Below are positions 44,294 to 53,657 of a stretch of 64,000 nucleotides of DNA, piece after piece (the stretch's first letter is position 1; every line of letters starts with the position of its first letter). Source of the stretch: Thermomicrobiales bacterium (lineage in GTDB: Bacteria > Chloroflexota > Chloroflexia > Thermomicrobiales > CFX8); the NCBI GenBank assembly GCA_037045155.1, contig JBAOIG010000005.1:620001-684000 (forward strand), read 5' to 3'. The notes below the pieces were generated by a model. The model did not search any database and was not told the origin of the DNA. It saw only the letters and a program-made list of their open reading frames with translations. The position numbers and the translations under genes were made by a program.

Positions 44294-45001
44294 CTAGTAG
44301 TTGTAGCTGCCTCCCGGCCAACCATCGTATTCGGCCTGGTGCTCGTGTAGCCAGTTACCACCCGCGTACTGGAATCCACCCAACGTCCAGGACCAGACCT
44401 CCGACGGACCTCCAGGAGACCACGCGGTATAGCAGTAGCGTTGACTCCAGCCATCCGGCGCGGCGTAGCAGTCGTGCCACTCGTTGTATCCGCCGTAGAC
44501 CGCTGACCCGTCGTCAAGATAGGTGAGTTCTGCGTACACGTACGTTAGATCGATGCCGATCTTGTCGTTATATGTTGACCAAGCAACACCAAGTGTTGCG
44601 GTTGCGAGGATCGATGCCTCAGATGTAGCGGCGATTGAAGCTGGTCTCGCCGGTGTTCTACTAGGTTCACGAACTGATTGAACGACCATCGTGCAGTCTT
44701 CGGTTACGCGAATTACGATCTCAGAGGGTTGGCCGTCGTGATCGCCGACAGCACCGACCTCCACCTTCCCGAAGGAGCACTCGTCATCCGCAGAACCGCG
44801 CTCACTGTCCTTGAGGTGACCAACTGCGACGATTGAGCCAACCGTGATCGGAGTTGGCACACCGTCGACCCGTGAGTACTGCGTTCCTATATCCTGAGTC
44901 TCATCGCGCGAGCCGTCCGCCCAGGCGTGGCCAGAAAGCGCGAACACCGATAGCACGACAGCTAGAGCGGCGGATAGCCTGACGAATCGTTCGGCGAACA
45001 T
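44294..45001 (-). CDS. Secreted protein of unknown function
   Basis: 235 residues with a clear signal peptide (FVRLSAALAVVLSVFALSGHAWA, cleavage after AWA). The mature part has four cysteines (ECSFG, EDCTM, HDCYAAP, RYCYTAW) and ends with a Trp/Tyr/Gly-rich region (SWTLGGFQYAGG; GWPGGSYNY). I do not know the family. The gene has lower GC than its surroundings, and MITE-like elements lie directly upstream, so it may have come by transfer. Confidence 0.72.
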   Translation of the reverse strand: MFAERFVRLSAALAVVLSVFALSGHAWADGSRDETQDIGTQYSRVDGVPTPITVGSIVAVGHLKDSERGSADDECSFGKVEVGAVGDHDGQPSEIVIRVTEDCTMVVQSVREPSRTPARPASIAATSEASILATATLGVAWSTYNDKIGIDLTYVYAELTYLDDGSAVYGGYNEWHDCYAAPDGWSQRYCYTAWSPGGPSEVWSWTLGGFQYAGGNWLHEHQAEYDGWPGGSYNY

Positions 45002-45002
45002 C

Positions 45003-45217
45003 GCTCAATACAGCGACTAGCGTGATGTGTCCTGTACTGTGGTGCGACAGCTACCACCGCTCGTTGTCATTCCGAGCCGCAGCGAGGAATCTCCCCTGGC
45101 TGGATACAGTCGAACGCAGGGAGATCCTTCGGCTGCGCGGGCGCCCTCTGGGCAGAGGATGACAAGGTGCGGGGAGGCTGCCAACCTGACACGTCATCCT
45201 AGTCGGAGCACTCAATA
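45003..45217. repeat. MITE-like element E
   Basis: About 210 bp with outer ends CTCAATACAGCGACTAG and an inverted, imperfect CTAGTCGGAGCACTCAA. The inner arms (TTGTCATTCCGAGCCGCAGC and GGCAGAGGATGACAA) are those of the elements at 8.6 and 30 kb, though the ends differ. No gene is inside. Confidence 0.65.
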
Positions 45218-45427
45218 CAGCGACTGCCATGAAGTGTCCGGTCGGCAGCCACCTGTGCCTCTGTCATGTGTGGCCCAGAGGGCACCCCGAGCGAAACATC
45301 CGTCCTCCCCGTTTCTCGGTTTCCAGACGGGAAAACGGATCCTTCACCCCGTTCAGGATGACAGAGGGAAGGGGGCCTACCGTACCCAATTACATGACAG
45401 ATCACGCTGGTCGCTGTACTCAATGCT
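45210..45427. repeat. MITE-like element F, adjoining element E
   Basis: It starts with CTCAATACAGCGACTGCC and ends with the inverted TCGCTGTACTCAA. CTGTCATG and CAGGATGACAGAG form the inner arms. Elements E and F share the 7-bp junction, and the left end of E matches the right end of F inverted over about 28 bp. Confidence 0.65.
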
Positions 45428-45683
45428 CTTTTCGACTGTCACAGTTGCCTGATCCACTGTAGCATAAGAATCAGGAAATGGCCATTCCGGGCACCGTTAA
45501 CGTAGTATTGGCACGAATTTCACGTCGCTTGCCATTGAGCGACACCACCACAGCCAATGAATTAATCGCCGACATCGACGATCGTGACCCGGGCTGGGCC
45601 GTCGACGATGGCGTGCGCCAGGTCACCCCGAGTGCACGCCGCCGCCCGCCGTCCGCTAGTGATCGTGCCCGATGTCCACGTGA
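45428..45683. other. Gap after the repeat pair with no convincing gene
   Basis: I see no gene I can support. On the minus strand an open frame of about 55 codons leaves the purK end in another phase and finishes AHAIVDGPARVTIVDVGD before a TAA near 45564. It has coding-like third positions but no start codon, so it may be a relic. Confidence 0.35.
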
Positions 45684-46817
45684 TCAGGGAGAGGTCGGGT
45701 GAGGCGATGTCGTGCGACTGCGCGTCGGGCGCGCCCGAGCATCAACCCCCGCCAGCCGCTCGTCTCGCGTCACCTCGTCGGCGGCGCGGACGGTGATGTG
45801 GCCGAGCTTGCGGCCGGGCCGTGGGGCCTTGCCGTAGTGGTGGAGGTGCGCGTCGGGGATCGCGAGGATCGCGGACGGGTCGGGCATCTCGCCGATCAGG
45901 TTCTGGAGGCCGATCGCGCCGAGCGCGTCGGTCTCACCGAGTGGATAGCCGAGGATGGCGCGCAGGTGGTTTTCGAACTGGCTTGTTCTGGCGCCCTCGA
46001 TCGTCCAGTGGCCGGAGTTGTGGACGCGCGGGGCCATCTCATTGACCAGCAACGCATCGCCGACCTGGAACAGCTCGATCGCCAGCACGCCGACGTAGTC
46101 CAGCTCCGCCATCGCGATCTCGACATAACCGCGGGCCGTCGCTGCCAGTATGTCATCGACACGACGGGCCGGGACGAAGGCGCGGTGGAGCATCCCACCG
46201 ACCTGCTCGATCTCGACGACGGGCCAGACCGCCACTGAGCCGTCGCGACCACGGGCGGCGAGGATCGCCAACTCGCGATCGTAGGGGACGAACGCCTCCA
46301 GGATCAGCGGCCGGCCGCCGAGCGTCTGCCAGGCGGCGTCGAGGTCGGCGGCGTCGCGGAGGATGGCCTGACCTTTGCCGTCGTACCCCTCGCGCCGCGT
46401 CTTCAGCACGGCCGGCAGGCCCAGCTCGGCGACGGCGGCGTCCAGCCCGGCCCGGTCGTCGACGGCGACGTAGCGCGGGGTCGGGATGCCGAGCGCGTTG
46501 AAGAACGTCTTCTCCGACAGGCGGTCCTGGGCGACATCGAGCGCGGCCGGCGGCGGGTAGACCGGGACCTGGCGCTCCAGCGCGCGCGCGACGTGGGCCG
46601 GCACGTTCTCGAACTCGTAGGTGACGACATCCAGCCCCTCGGCGAAGCGGGCGAGGGCGTCGGGATCGTCGTAGGCGCCGACGATCAGCTCGCCGAGGTC
46701 GGCGACGGGCGCGTCCGGCGAGGGGTCGAGGAAGCGGAAGCGCAGGCCGAGCGGGTAGCCGGCCAGCGCCAGCATGCGGCCGAGCTGGCCACCGCCGATG
46801 ATGCCGACGCGGATCAT
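45684..46817 (-). CDS. purK: 5-(carboxyamino)imidazole ribonucleotide synthase
   Basis: 377 residues of the ATP-grasp family. GIIGGGQLGRMLALAGYPLG opens the N-terminal domain, DRLSEKTFFNALGIPTPRY and KTRREGYDGKGQ are the ATP site, and NEMAPRVHNSGHWTIEGARTSQFENHLRAI is the PurK-specific active-site stretch. It makes N5-CAIR from AIR, bicarbonate and ATP. Its ATG directly follows the purE TAG, so the two are in one operon. The last 25 residues beyond the usual end are Arg/Pro/Ser-rich and probably unstructured. Confidence 0.94.
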   Translation of the reverse strand: MIRVGIIGGGQLGRMLALAGYPLGLRFRFLDPSPDAPVADLGELIVGAYDDPDALARFAEGLDVVTYEFENVPAHVARALERQVPVYPPPAALDVAQDRLSEKTFFNALGIPTPRYVAVDDRAGLDAAVAELGLPAVLKTRREGYDGKGQAILRDAADLDAAWQTLGGRPLILEAFVPYDRELAILAARGRDGSVAVWPVVEIEQVGGMLHRAFVPARRVDDILAATARGYVEIAMAELDYVGVLAIELFQVGDALLVNEMAPRVHNSGHWTIEGARTSQFENHLRAILGYPLGETDALGAIGLQNLIGEMPDPSAILAIPDAHLHHYGKAPRPGRKLGHITVRAADEVTRDERLAGVDARARPTRSRTTSPHPTSP

Positions 46818-47318
46818 CTAGCTGCCCTCCCGTGGGTCGGGGTGATCGAGGACAGTCTGAGTCTGCCGCGCCCGCCATTCGTGGAGCGCGGCGCGGATCG
46901 CCGGCCGGTTCGCGCCGACGATCGCGGCGGCCAGCAGCGCGGCGTTGACCGCGCCAGCCCGGCCGATCGCCAGCGTTCCGACCGGGATGCCGGCCGGCAT
47001 CTGGACGATCGACAGCAGCGAGTCCATGCCCTTCAGCGCGCGGGATTCGACCGGCACCCCGAGGACCGGCAGGACCGTCTTCGCCGCGGCCATGCCCGGC
47101 AGGTGCGCCGCGCCACCGGCGCCGGCGATGATGACCTCCAGCCCGCGCGCCTCGGCGCTGCCGGCGTACTCGAACAGCAGGTCCGGCGTGCGGTGCGCCG
47201 AGACGACGCGCGTCTCGTACGGCACGCCGAGCGCCTCCAGCGTCTCGACCGCATGCGCCATCGTCTCCCAGTCCGAGCGCGACCCCATAATCACGCCCAC
47301 CAGCGGCTGTTCGGCCAT
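46818..47318 (-). CDS. purE: N5-carboxyaminoimidazole ribonucleotide mutase
   Basis: 166 residues from ATG 47318 (AGGAAGC upstream). [29 protein letters not shown] and [19 protein letters not shown] are the class I PurE motifs, with SAHRTP the catalytic His. It turns N5-CAIR into CAIR. It is directly followed by purK. The DNA upstream, before the divergent prolyl-oligopeptidase gene, contains a GGGGGACG-type simple repeat. Confidence 0.95.
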   Translation of the reverse strand: MAEQPLVGVIMGSRSDWETMAHAVETLEALGVPYETRVVSAHRTPDLLFEYAGSAEARGLEVIIAGAGGAAHLPGMAAAKTVLPVLGVPVESRALKGMDSLLSIVQMPAGIPVGTLAIGRAGAVNAALLAAAIVGANRPAIRAALHEWRARQTQTVLDHPDPREGS

Positions 47319-47512
47319 GCTTCCTGAACTCCTGTCTCGTCCGTCTGTCCGGGCATGACGGTAGCAGATTGGGGGACGGCGGACGAGGGACGGGGGACGG
47401 GGATGGTTTCGTAGGGACAGGACCGGGCCTGTCCCGTATGGAGCCAACAGAATCCATCTCTCCGGTACGATAGCGTCGTAGACGCTGATGAACGACACCG
47501 GAGGTTCCCCAG

Positions 47513-49582
47513 ATGACACTGAAGCCGATCGTGACCCGCACCGTCGATGTTGTCGAGGACTACCACGGCACGCCAGTGGCCGACCCGTATCGCTGGCTAG
47601 AGGATGCAGCCGATCCCGAGGTGCTGGCCTGGACCGAAGCGCAGAACGCGCGGACGCAGGCGTGGCTCGGCGAGCATGCTCCCAAGCGGGAGCGCATCCA
47701 CGAGCGGCTGACGGAGCTGTGGGACTACCCCAAAGACTCCGCGCCGATGAAGCGCGGCGGGCGCTACTTCGCCTTCCACAATCCCGGCCTGCTGAACCAG
47801 CCGCTGCTGACCGTTCGTGAGGCGCTCGACGCCGAGCCGCGGACGCTGCTGGACGTCAACCAGCTCTCCGATGATGGCACGGTCGCGACGACGAACCAGG
47901 CGGCCTCGCGCGATGGCCGGCTGCTGGCCTACGCGCTGGCCGAGAGCGGCAGCGACTGGCAGACGATCCGCGTGCGCGACGTCGAGAGCGGCGCTGACCT
48001 GTCCGACGAGCTGCGCTGGTGCAAGTTCTCCAACATCGCCTGGCTGCCGGACGGATCGGGCTTCTACTACAGTCGCTACCCCGAGCCGGGCAGCGTCCCG
48101 ACCTCGCGGCAGAACAGCCACAACCGCGTCTATCTGCACAGGATCGGCGACCCGCAGGCAGACGACACGCTGGTCTACGAGCGGCCAGACATGCCCGACT
48201 TGCATTTCTTCGCCGAGGTCAGCCACGATGGCCGCTACCTCGTCATCACCGCCTCGATCGGCACCGACCCGCGGACGCGGATTTACTACCGCGACCTGGC
48301 CAGCAACGGCGACATCGTGCCGCTGCTCGACGGCGCCGACGCCAAGTACGAGTTCGTCGACAACGACGACGCGACGTTCTACATCCTGACCGACCGCGAC
48401 GCGCCGCTCGGCCGGCTGGTGGCGATCGACGCCGCCGACCCCGCGCCAGAGCGCTGGCGCGACGTGATCCCCGAGGGCGGGACGCCGCTGGCGGCGGTCG
48501 TCGCGGCCGGCGACCGTCTGGTCGCGCTGATGCTGATCGACGCCCAGCATCGAATCGACCTGTATCGACGCGACGGCACGTTCGACCGGATGATCGACCT
48601 GCCCGGGATCGGCGCGGTCGAGGCGCTCTCCGGTGAGCCGGATGACCCGGAGCTGTTCCTCACCTTCACCTCGTTCCTGACGCCGCCGACCCCATACCGC
48701 TACGACCTGGCCGACCCCGACGCGAGGCTCGCGCCGCTCCTTGCGCCGGCCATCGACTTCGATAGCGATGTCTACGAGACGCGGCAGGTTTTCTTCCACT
48801 CGCAGGATGGCACGCGAGTGCCAATGTTCGTCAGCCATCGCAAGGGTCTGAGCCTGCACGGGGATAACCCGACACTGCTCTACGCCTACGGCGGATTCAA
48901 CATCAGCCTGATGCCGGCCTTCTCGCCGACCAATCTCGCCTGGCTGGAACGCGGCGGCGTCTTCGCCCAGGCCAACCTGCGCGGTGGCGAAGAGTACGGC
49001 GAGGAGTGGCACCAGGCCGGCATGCTGGAGCGCAAGCAGAACGTCTTCGACGACTTCATCGCCGCTGCCGAGTGGCTGATCGGCAACGGCTACACCAGCC
49101 GCGAGAAGTTGGCGATCAACGGGCGCTCGAACGGCGGACTACTGGTCGGCGCGTGTCTGACCCAGCGGCCTGACCTCTACGGCGCAGCGGTCTGCGAGGT
49201 GCCGGTGCTGGACATGCTGCGTTACCACCGCTTCACCGTCGGGCATTTCTGGACGCCGGAGTATGGAAACGCCGAGGAGGATCCGGAGCACTTCCGCTTC
49301 CTGCTGGCCTATTCACCACTGCACAACGTCCACTCCGGCACGGCCTACCCACCGACACTGGTGACCTCGGCCGACACCGACGACCGGGTCGTCCCAGCCC
49401 ACGCCAAGAAGTTCACGGCGACGCTGCAGGCGGCCCAGGGCGGCGACGCGCCGGTGCTGCTGCGGGTCGAGATGAAGGCCGGCCACGGCATGGGCAAGCC
49501 GACCGCCAAGCTCATCGAAGAGCGCGCCGACGTGCTGGCGTTTCTGTCGACGGTGTTAGGGGTGGACCCGAACGACGGATGA
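47513..49582 (+). CDS. Prolyl oligopeptidase-family serine peptidase
   Basis: 689 residues, the normal length of S9A. Residues about 1-70 and 430-689 form the hydrolase; between them is a beta-propeller. [14 protein letters not shown] holds the nucleophile Ser, [16 protein letters not shown] the Asp region and [10 protein letters not shown] the His. [19 protein letters not shown] is the typical early part. It cleaves short proline-containing peptides in the cytoplasm. A 230-bp piece of closely similar sequence is found at 52554-52785. Confidence 0.94.
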   Translation: MTLKPIVTRTVDVVEDYHGTPVADPYRWLEDAADPEVLAWTEAQNARTQAWLGEHAPKRERIHERLTELWDYPKDSAPMKRGGRYFAFHNPGLLNQPLLTVREALDAEPRTLLDVNQLSDDGTVATTNQAASRDGRLLAYALAESGSDWQTIRVRDVESGADLSDELRWCKFSNIAWLPDGSGFYYSRYPEPGSVPTSRQNSHNRVYLHRIGDPQADDTLVYERPDMPDLHFFAEVSHDGRYLVITASIGTDPRTRIYYRDLASNGDIVPLLDGADAKYEFVDNDDATFYILTDRDAPLGRLVAIDAADPAPERWRDVIPEGGTPLAAVVAAGDRLVALMLIDAQHRIDLYRRDGTFDRMIDLPGIGAVEALSGEPDDPELFLTFTSFLTPPTPYRYDLADPDARLAPLLAPAIDFDSDVYETRQVFFHSQDGTRVPMFVSHRKGLSLHGDNPTLLYAYGGFNISLMPAFSPTNLAWLERGGVFAQANLRGGEEYGEEWHQAGMLERKQNVFDDFIAAAEWLIGNGYTSREKLAINGRSNGGLLVGACLTQRPDLYGAAVCEVPVLDMLRYHRFTVGHFWTPEYGNAEEDPEHFRFLLAYSPLHNVHSGTAYPPTLVTSADTDDRVVPAHAKKFTATLQAAQGGDAPVLLRVEMKAGHGMGKPTAKLIEERADVLAFLSTVLGVDPNDG

Positions 49583-49719
49583 CGCACGAGATCTGAGTGT
49601 GATGCTCGCGGGCGTCCAACGGCATTCACTCGTGCGATCGTGCACGACGCGCTCGTCGCGGTTCCGACGTATATCATTATCGAACGACACCCATCCCCCG
49701 GCCAGTTCGGAAGGGGCGA

Positions 49720-52413
49720 ATGATGACCGCTGACGATGCTGACCTCCGCCTTCGATGTCCCTCGTGCCAGGCCGTGCTTCCCGAGGCTGCGAGATACTGT
49801 CCGGTCTGTGGCTACGCTCTGGATTCGCGGACTAATTCGTTGGCGGGGCCGGCGTCGAGCCTCGATCTGCGACTGGAGCGGATCGAACGACGACTCGCCG
49901 AGCTCGACCAACGCCTGCTGGGGCTGGAGCGTGGCGCTGCGCCGCCGGTAGGTGTCTATCACGAGCCACGACCCGCGCCGCCAGTCGCACCCGTTGCCGC
50001 GCCACGACCGACAGTAGCCCAACCGCCGCAGGCCGCGCCCCGGCCCCCACCGCCGGCTCGGCGTCGCGCGGAACCGCGCTGGTCGGGTGTGGATCTCGAG
50101 GATCTATTGAGCGGCCGCGGACTTGCCTGGCTGGGCGGGCTGGCGCTGATTGTTGGCGCGGTCTTCTTCCTGAGCCTGGCCTTCAGCCGTGGCTGGATCG
50201 GGCCGGCTACGCGCGTGACGATCGGTCTGGTTAGCGGAGCGCTGATGCTGGCAGGCGGCGGCTGGCTCTTCGAGCGGCGCGAGCGGGTCATCGGCCACGT
50301 CCTGGTCGCCGTCGGTCTCGGCGTCCTCAGCCTCTCACTGCTGGCTGGTTGCGATTTCTACGACCTCTTTTCGATCCACGTCGCGCTGCTCGGCACATTC
50401 GCTGCCGCAGCGGTGGCCGCCGTCATCGCTATCCATGCTCGGTCGCAGGTCGTCGCTATCTTCGGTCTCGTTGCCGCGCTGGCGGCTCCCCCACTGCTCG
50501 GGGCGGAGCCGGACGGCGCGACGATCGCATTCCTGGTGGTCGTGCTGGCTGGCACGACTGCGATCACGCTCACCCGCGACTGGCGCTGGCTGGCGCCGGT
50601 CGCCTTCGTCCTCTCTGCGCCACAGTTGGCAGACTGGGTGCTGAGCAATCCGGCCGTCGCGCCAGCGCTGCTAGCGACCTGGGGCTTCTGGCTGCTCCAT
50701 GTGCTTGCGGCTGGCGGCGAGGAGTATCGTGTCCCGCGCGACCGGCTGCGCCCCGTCTCGGCGATGCTCCTGCTGGCGAACGCCTCGTTCCTCATCTGGG
50801 CCGGGTTCCGGCTGCTCGAAGGCGGACTCGACGGCTGGCGGGGGCTGTTCCTGGTCGGCGTCTCCCTGGCGCATGCCGCCATTGCGGCCTACTTTCTCGT
50901 CGTCCGTGGCCAGCGCAACCCATTCGGCCTACTGATGGCTGGCACAGCGCTGGCCGCGTTCAGCATCGCCGTTCCGGTCCAGCTTGGCGGGCCGATCGTC
51001 CCGATTATCTGGGCAGCCCAGGCGGTTGCGCTGACCTGGGTCTACACGCGGACACGCAACGGGTATGCGGCCAGCGCGGCAGTCGTCCTTGGCGCTGTCG
51101 CAGCGCTACATCTCGCCACGATCGAGTACCCGTTCTGGCAGATCGACATGGCAGGCGGACCGGAGCGTGTGTTCCTCAATGGAAATGCCGCGACAGCCGG
51201 GTTCCTGCTGGCCTCGCTGATAGTGGCCGGCTGGTTCGTCCACGATCGCTTCGTTCGGATGCTGCTGGCTGCGGCCGGCGTTGCGCTGGTTGTCTACGTC
51301 CTGCCGTTCGAGCTTTCGGGCGCGGCGCTCGTCGGGGGCTGGTCGGCGGTCTGGGTCGTGGCGCTGGTCCTCTGGCGGACACCAGCATTTCGGCCCGATA
51401 TTGATGATTACGGTGTGTCAGTGCGCTGGCGAGCTCTCGCCATTCGTGGGGCTGCCCATGCGCTGGCGGTCGCCGCGGGCGTCGCCGCCATCTGTGCTAT
51501 CCAGCACCTGACGGCGCTTGACTTGCCGTTGGAAGATGCCTTTGCTCAAACTAGACCGGAGACTCCGTTCGTCAACGCTCCGAGTCTCGCGGCGGCATTC
51601 ATGATTGCGGCCGCGCTGGCCGGCGCCTGGATCGTGCGTGCCTGGGATCGCGCCCGTGGCTGGTCGATCGTTGCCGCTGTGGCGATTGCTGGCTACCTGC
51701 TGCCGTTCCAGGTTGTGGAAGCGGCGGTCGTGGCCGGCTGGTCGGCCCTCGCCGTCGCGATCGCCCTCCTGGTTCGTCGGGATGCTGCGAACGCCGCCCT
51801 GTACCACGGAGTCTCGCTGGCGTTGCTCGGCTTCGGCGCGCTGCTCACGATCGCGCGCGTTGCTCCGCTCGACCGCCTCGCCGTCGACGCCACGCGCCCG
51901 ATCGACCATCCGTTGCTGTGGAGCGGCGCGACAGTTGCCGGCATCGCGCTGGCAGTCGCCGCAGGTGTTGCTGCCAGAGTCGTGCGCGACAAGCCGCACG
52001 GGCGCTGGCTGATCGTTGCCGCGTCGATTGCCATCGTCTACACCCTCTCAGTCGGCCTGGTCGACGCGTTCCAGCGTCAGATCGGCGGGGAGACGGCGCT
52101 CGAGGAGCTACAGAAGCGGGCTCAGGTCGGGCTCTCGATCCTCTGGGCCGTTCTCGGCGGCGCGGCGTTCGTCGCCGGCATTGTCATGCGCCGACGCGAG
52201 GCTCGCTGGCTGGGGTTGGGATTGCTCGGCGTTGCGGCCGCCAAAGTGTTCATCGTCGACCTGGCTTCCCTCGACGCCGCCTACCGTGTGCTGTCCTTCA
52301 TCGGACTGGGCATCCTGCTGCTACTCAGCTCGTGGGCCTATCAACACTGGATGCCGAACCTCCCCGAATCAGACGGACGCCCTGACCCCGTCGCTAGAGC
52401 TGGTGGGGAGTAG
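49720..52413 (+). CDS. DUF2339 multi-pass membrane protein with an N-terminal zinc ribbon
   Basis: 897 residues. It opens with a CPSCQAVLPEAARYCPVCG zinc ribbon, then a short coiled coil (LRLERIERRLAELDQRLLGLE), a Pro-rich linker, and more than 20 hydrophobic helices from residue 145 on (WLGGLALIVGAVFFL; VGLGVLSLSLLAG). This is DUF2339, a family of unknown function found in many bacteria. GAAGGGGCGA precedes the start. The C-terminal KVFIVDLASLDAAYRVLSFIGLG is the family's conserved end. Confidence 0.9.
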   Translation: MMTADDADLRLRCPSCQAVLPEAARYCPVCGYALDSRTNSLAGPASSLDLRLERIERRLAELDQRLLGLERGAAPPVGVYHEPRPAPPVAPVAAPRPTVAQPPQAAPRPPPPARRRAEPRWSGVDLEDLLSGRGLAWLGGLALIVGAVFFLSLAFSRGWIGPATRVTIGLVSGALMLAGGGWLFERRERVIGHVLVAVGLGVLSLSLLAGCDFYDLFSIHVALLGTFAAAAVAAVIAIHARSQVVAIFGLVAALAAPPLLGAEPDGATIAFLVVVLAGTTAITLTRDWRWLAPVAFVLSAPQLADWVLSNPAVAPALLATWGFWLLHVLAAGGEEYRVPRDRLRPVSAMLLLANASFLIWAGFRLLEGGLDGWRGLFLVGVSLAHAAIAAYFLVVRGQRNPFGLLMAGTALAAFSIAVPVQLGGPIVPIIWAAQAVALTWVYTRTRNGYAASAAVVLGAVAALHLATIEYPFWQIDMAGGPERVFLNGNAATAGFLLASLIVAGWFVHDRFVRMLLAAAGVALVVYVLPFELSGAALVGGWSAVWVVALVLWRTPAFRPDIDDYGVSVRWRALAIRGAAHALAVAAGVAAICAIQHLTALDLPLEDAFAQTRPETPFVNAPSLAAAFMIAAALAGAWIVRAWDRARGWSIVAAVAIAGYLLPFQVVEAAVVAGWSALAVAIALLVRRDAANAALYHGVSLALLGFGALLTIARVAPLDRLAVDATRPIDHPLLWSGATVAGIALAVAAGVAARVVRDKPHGRWLIVAASIAIVYTLSVGLVDAFQRQIGGETALEELQKRAQVGLSILWAVLGGAAFVAGIVMRRREARWLGLGLLGVAAAKVFIVDLASLDAAYRVLSFIGLGILLLLSSWAYQHWMPNLPESDGRPDPVARAGGE

Positions 52414-52553
52414 GAGAACCCGTTGCTCAGCGATCTCTCCGATGCAGCCAAGCATCTAGCGCCGCCCGAGCAACACTATCCGTGCGGCGCTGGGAGACCG
52501 CCGGTCGCCAGAGACGTGATATTTCAGGCGCTCTGTCTGATGTGGCACGTGGC

Positions 52554-52785
52554 GCCAGGCCGGCATGCTGGAGCGCAAGCAGAACGTCTTCGACGCCTTC
52601 ATCGCCGCTGCCGAGTGGCTGATCGGCAACGGCTACACCAGCCACGAGAAGTTGGCGATCAACGGGCGCTCGAACGGCGGGCTACTGGTAGGCGCGTGTC
52701 TGACGCGGCGGTCTGCGAGGTGCCGGTGCTGGACATGCTGCGCTACCACCGCTTCACCGTCGGGCATTTCTGGACGCCGGAGTAT
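52554..52785 (+). pseudogene. Displaced fragment of a prolyl-oligopeptidase gene
   Basis: Very similar to 49008-49265 within the intact prolyl-oligopeptidase gene, with about seven base changes and a net 22-nt deletion that breaks the frame. It covers the nucleophile motif ([14 protein letters not shown]). The right end joins a truncated nucleotidyltransferase gene inside its reading frame at about 52785. It has no start and is not functional. Confidence 0.9.
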
Positions 52786-52897
52786 CGTCGCGCAGCACCG
52801 AGCCGAATAGCGCCAGTTCGCGGATGTCGTAACGGCGACACAGATCGGCGAGGGCGTCCAACGGAAGGGGAATACGCCCCTGAACGTTCGTGCTCAT
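52786..52897 (-). pseudogene. Truncated MNT-type nucleotidyltransferase gene
   Basis: ATG 52897 follows a GGGGA site. The frame reads [20 protein letters not shown], then [18 protein letters not shown], the N-terminus and GSV motif of MntA-type nucleotidyltransferases, partners of HepT in toxin-antitoxin pairs. After RDD it meets the prolyl-oligopeptidase fragment, so the catalytic Asp pair and the rest are gone. Confidence 0.75.
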
Positions 52898-52984
52898 GTG
52901 GTCCCCACATGACGTCCGATGGCGAGCGAGTCTTTATTCACTGTCGTTACGGCCCGAACCATCGAACGATACTTCCACCTTCGG

Positions 52985-53209
52985 TCAGGCGACCTGATAG
53001 ATCAACGGACGGTAGCGCGGCTCGGGGATCGGCCGGCCGCCCTCACGGGCAGAATCGAGCCAGAGCCGTTCGGCGACCAGTACCTGTTCGAGCGCTTCCA
53101 ACGGAGTATCCCCGAAGGCTGAGCAATACTGAAGGTCGGGGATATCGGCGACGAAGCAGCCATCCTCTTCGCTGTAGAACACATTGATGTGGTAATGCTG
53201 GTCGCTCAT
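52985..53209 (-). CDS. hicB: HicB-family antitoxin
   Basis: 74 residues: MSDQHYHINVFYSEEDGCFVA then DIPDLQYCSAFGDTPLEALEQ, the HicB partial-RNase-H fold. The ATG overlaps the ancestral TGA of hicA (ATGA). This short form lacks a DNA-binding tail. The frame is intact although the toxin gene upstream is broken, so it may be relaxed from selection or act against other HicA copies in trans. Confidence 0.85.
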   Translation of the reverse strand: MSDQHYHINVFYSEEDGCFVADIPDLQYCSAFGDTPLEALEQVLVAERLWLDSAREGGRPIPEPRYRPLIYQVA

Positions 53210-53464
53210 AGTTTCTCCTCAAGTCGCAGCTCATATCGCTCGACGAGACGCAGGAACTAGCGAATCTGATATGGCTTGGCCTCGCCACGAAGCGGCTAGA
53301 GGTTGACCATCGCGGGGACCGCCGGATGAGCGTATAGGTGGCGGCTGCCCTCCGTGCGGTCGAGAATGAATCCGAAGCCCTCGACAAGATCCTCGAAATC
53401 GCGAAACACGCCGTTGTTCATGGAGCCTTGCGTCAGCCGGCGTAGCAGCCGCTCACGGTTCCAT
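53206..53464 (-). pseudogene. hicA: Broken hicA toxin gene with two in-frame amber codons
   Basis: The frame reads RERLLRRLTQGSMNNGVFRD, FEDLVEGFGFILDRTEGSRH, LYAHPAVPAMVNL-stop-PLRGEAKPYQIR-stop-FLRLVERYELRLEEKL, then the TGA at 53206 that overlaps hicB. Both stops are TAG (53296-53298 and 53257-53259) where relatives have Gln (CAG). The ATG at 53464 is one base out of phase, so the start is also damaged. The stretch from ATG 53421 to the first stop would give only 41 residues. It is almost certainly inactive. Confidence 0.85.
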
Positions 53465-53657
53465 AGTATCGGCGTCCGCGCGAATCGCCAACGCTCACGC
53501 GGCCTCCATCCGTCGCCCGGATGGTCTGCTCGGCGTTCCCCAGGTCGGTCACCTCGACGATCTGATCGGTGATGCCATCCTCGTCGAATCGGTAATGACG
53601 ACGAGGTTCGACGTAGGGCGAATTGATGATCGGGTTCTCGATCACGACCTGTGTCAC
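53433..53657 (-). pseudogene. N-terminal remnant of a restriction endonuclease (BPTD_3080-like)
   Basis: ATG 53657 starts MTQVVIENPIINSPYVEPRR, then HYRFDEDGITDQIVE, the typical first residues of the large BPTD_3080/type III Res-like restriction endonucleases. After about 35 residues the match stops and about 40 unrelated residues run into the hicA region. The helicase and nuclease parts are missing, so a deletion has joined its start to the toxin gene. Confidence 0.65.

Noticed and set aside
45478..45702. A 74-codon plus-strand frame between the repeats and purK
   Set aside because: No ribosome site, no family signature and an Arg/Pro-rich end typical of chance frames.
47597..49012. A 471-codon minus-strand frame within the prolyl-oligopeptidase gene
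   Set aside because: The plus-strand frame encodes a complete S9A peptidase; the antisense frame has no recognisable family and biased composition.
52470..52540. The AGCGCCGC...GCGGCGCT pairing after the DUF2339 gene as an integron attC site
   Set aside because: It lacks the paired R/L box layout and there is no integrase or cassette row; a simple hairpin is enough.
53257..53298. Idea that TAG is normally read as Gln in this genome
   Set aside because: TAG ends other clearly complete genes here (for example purE at 46818 and the histidine kinase at 10746), so general recoding is ruled out; local suppression is unsupported.
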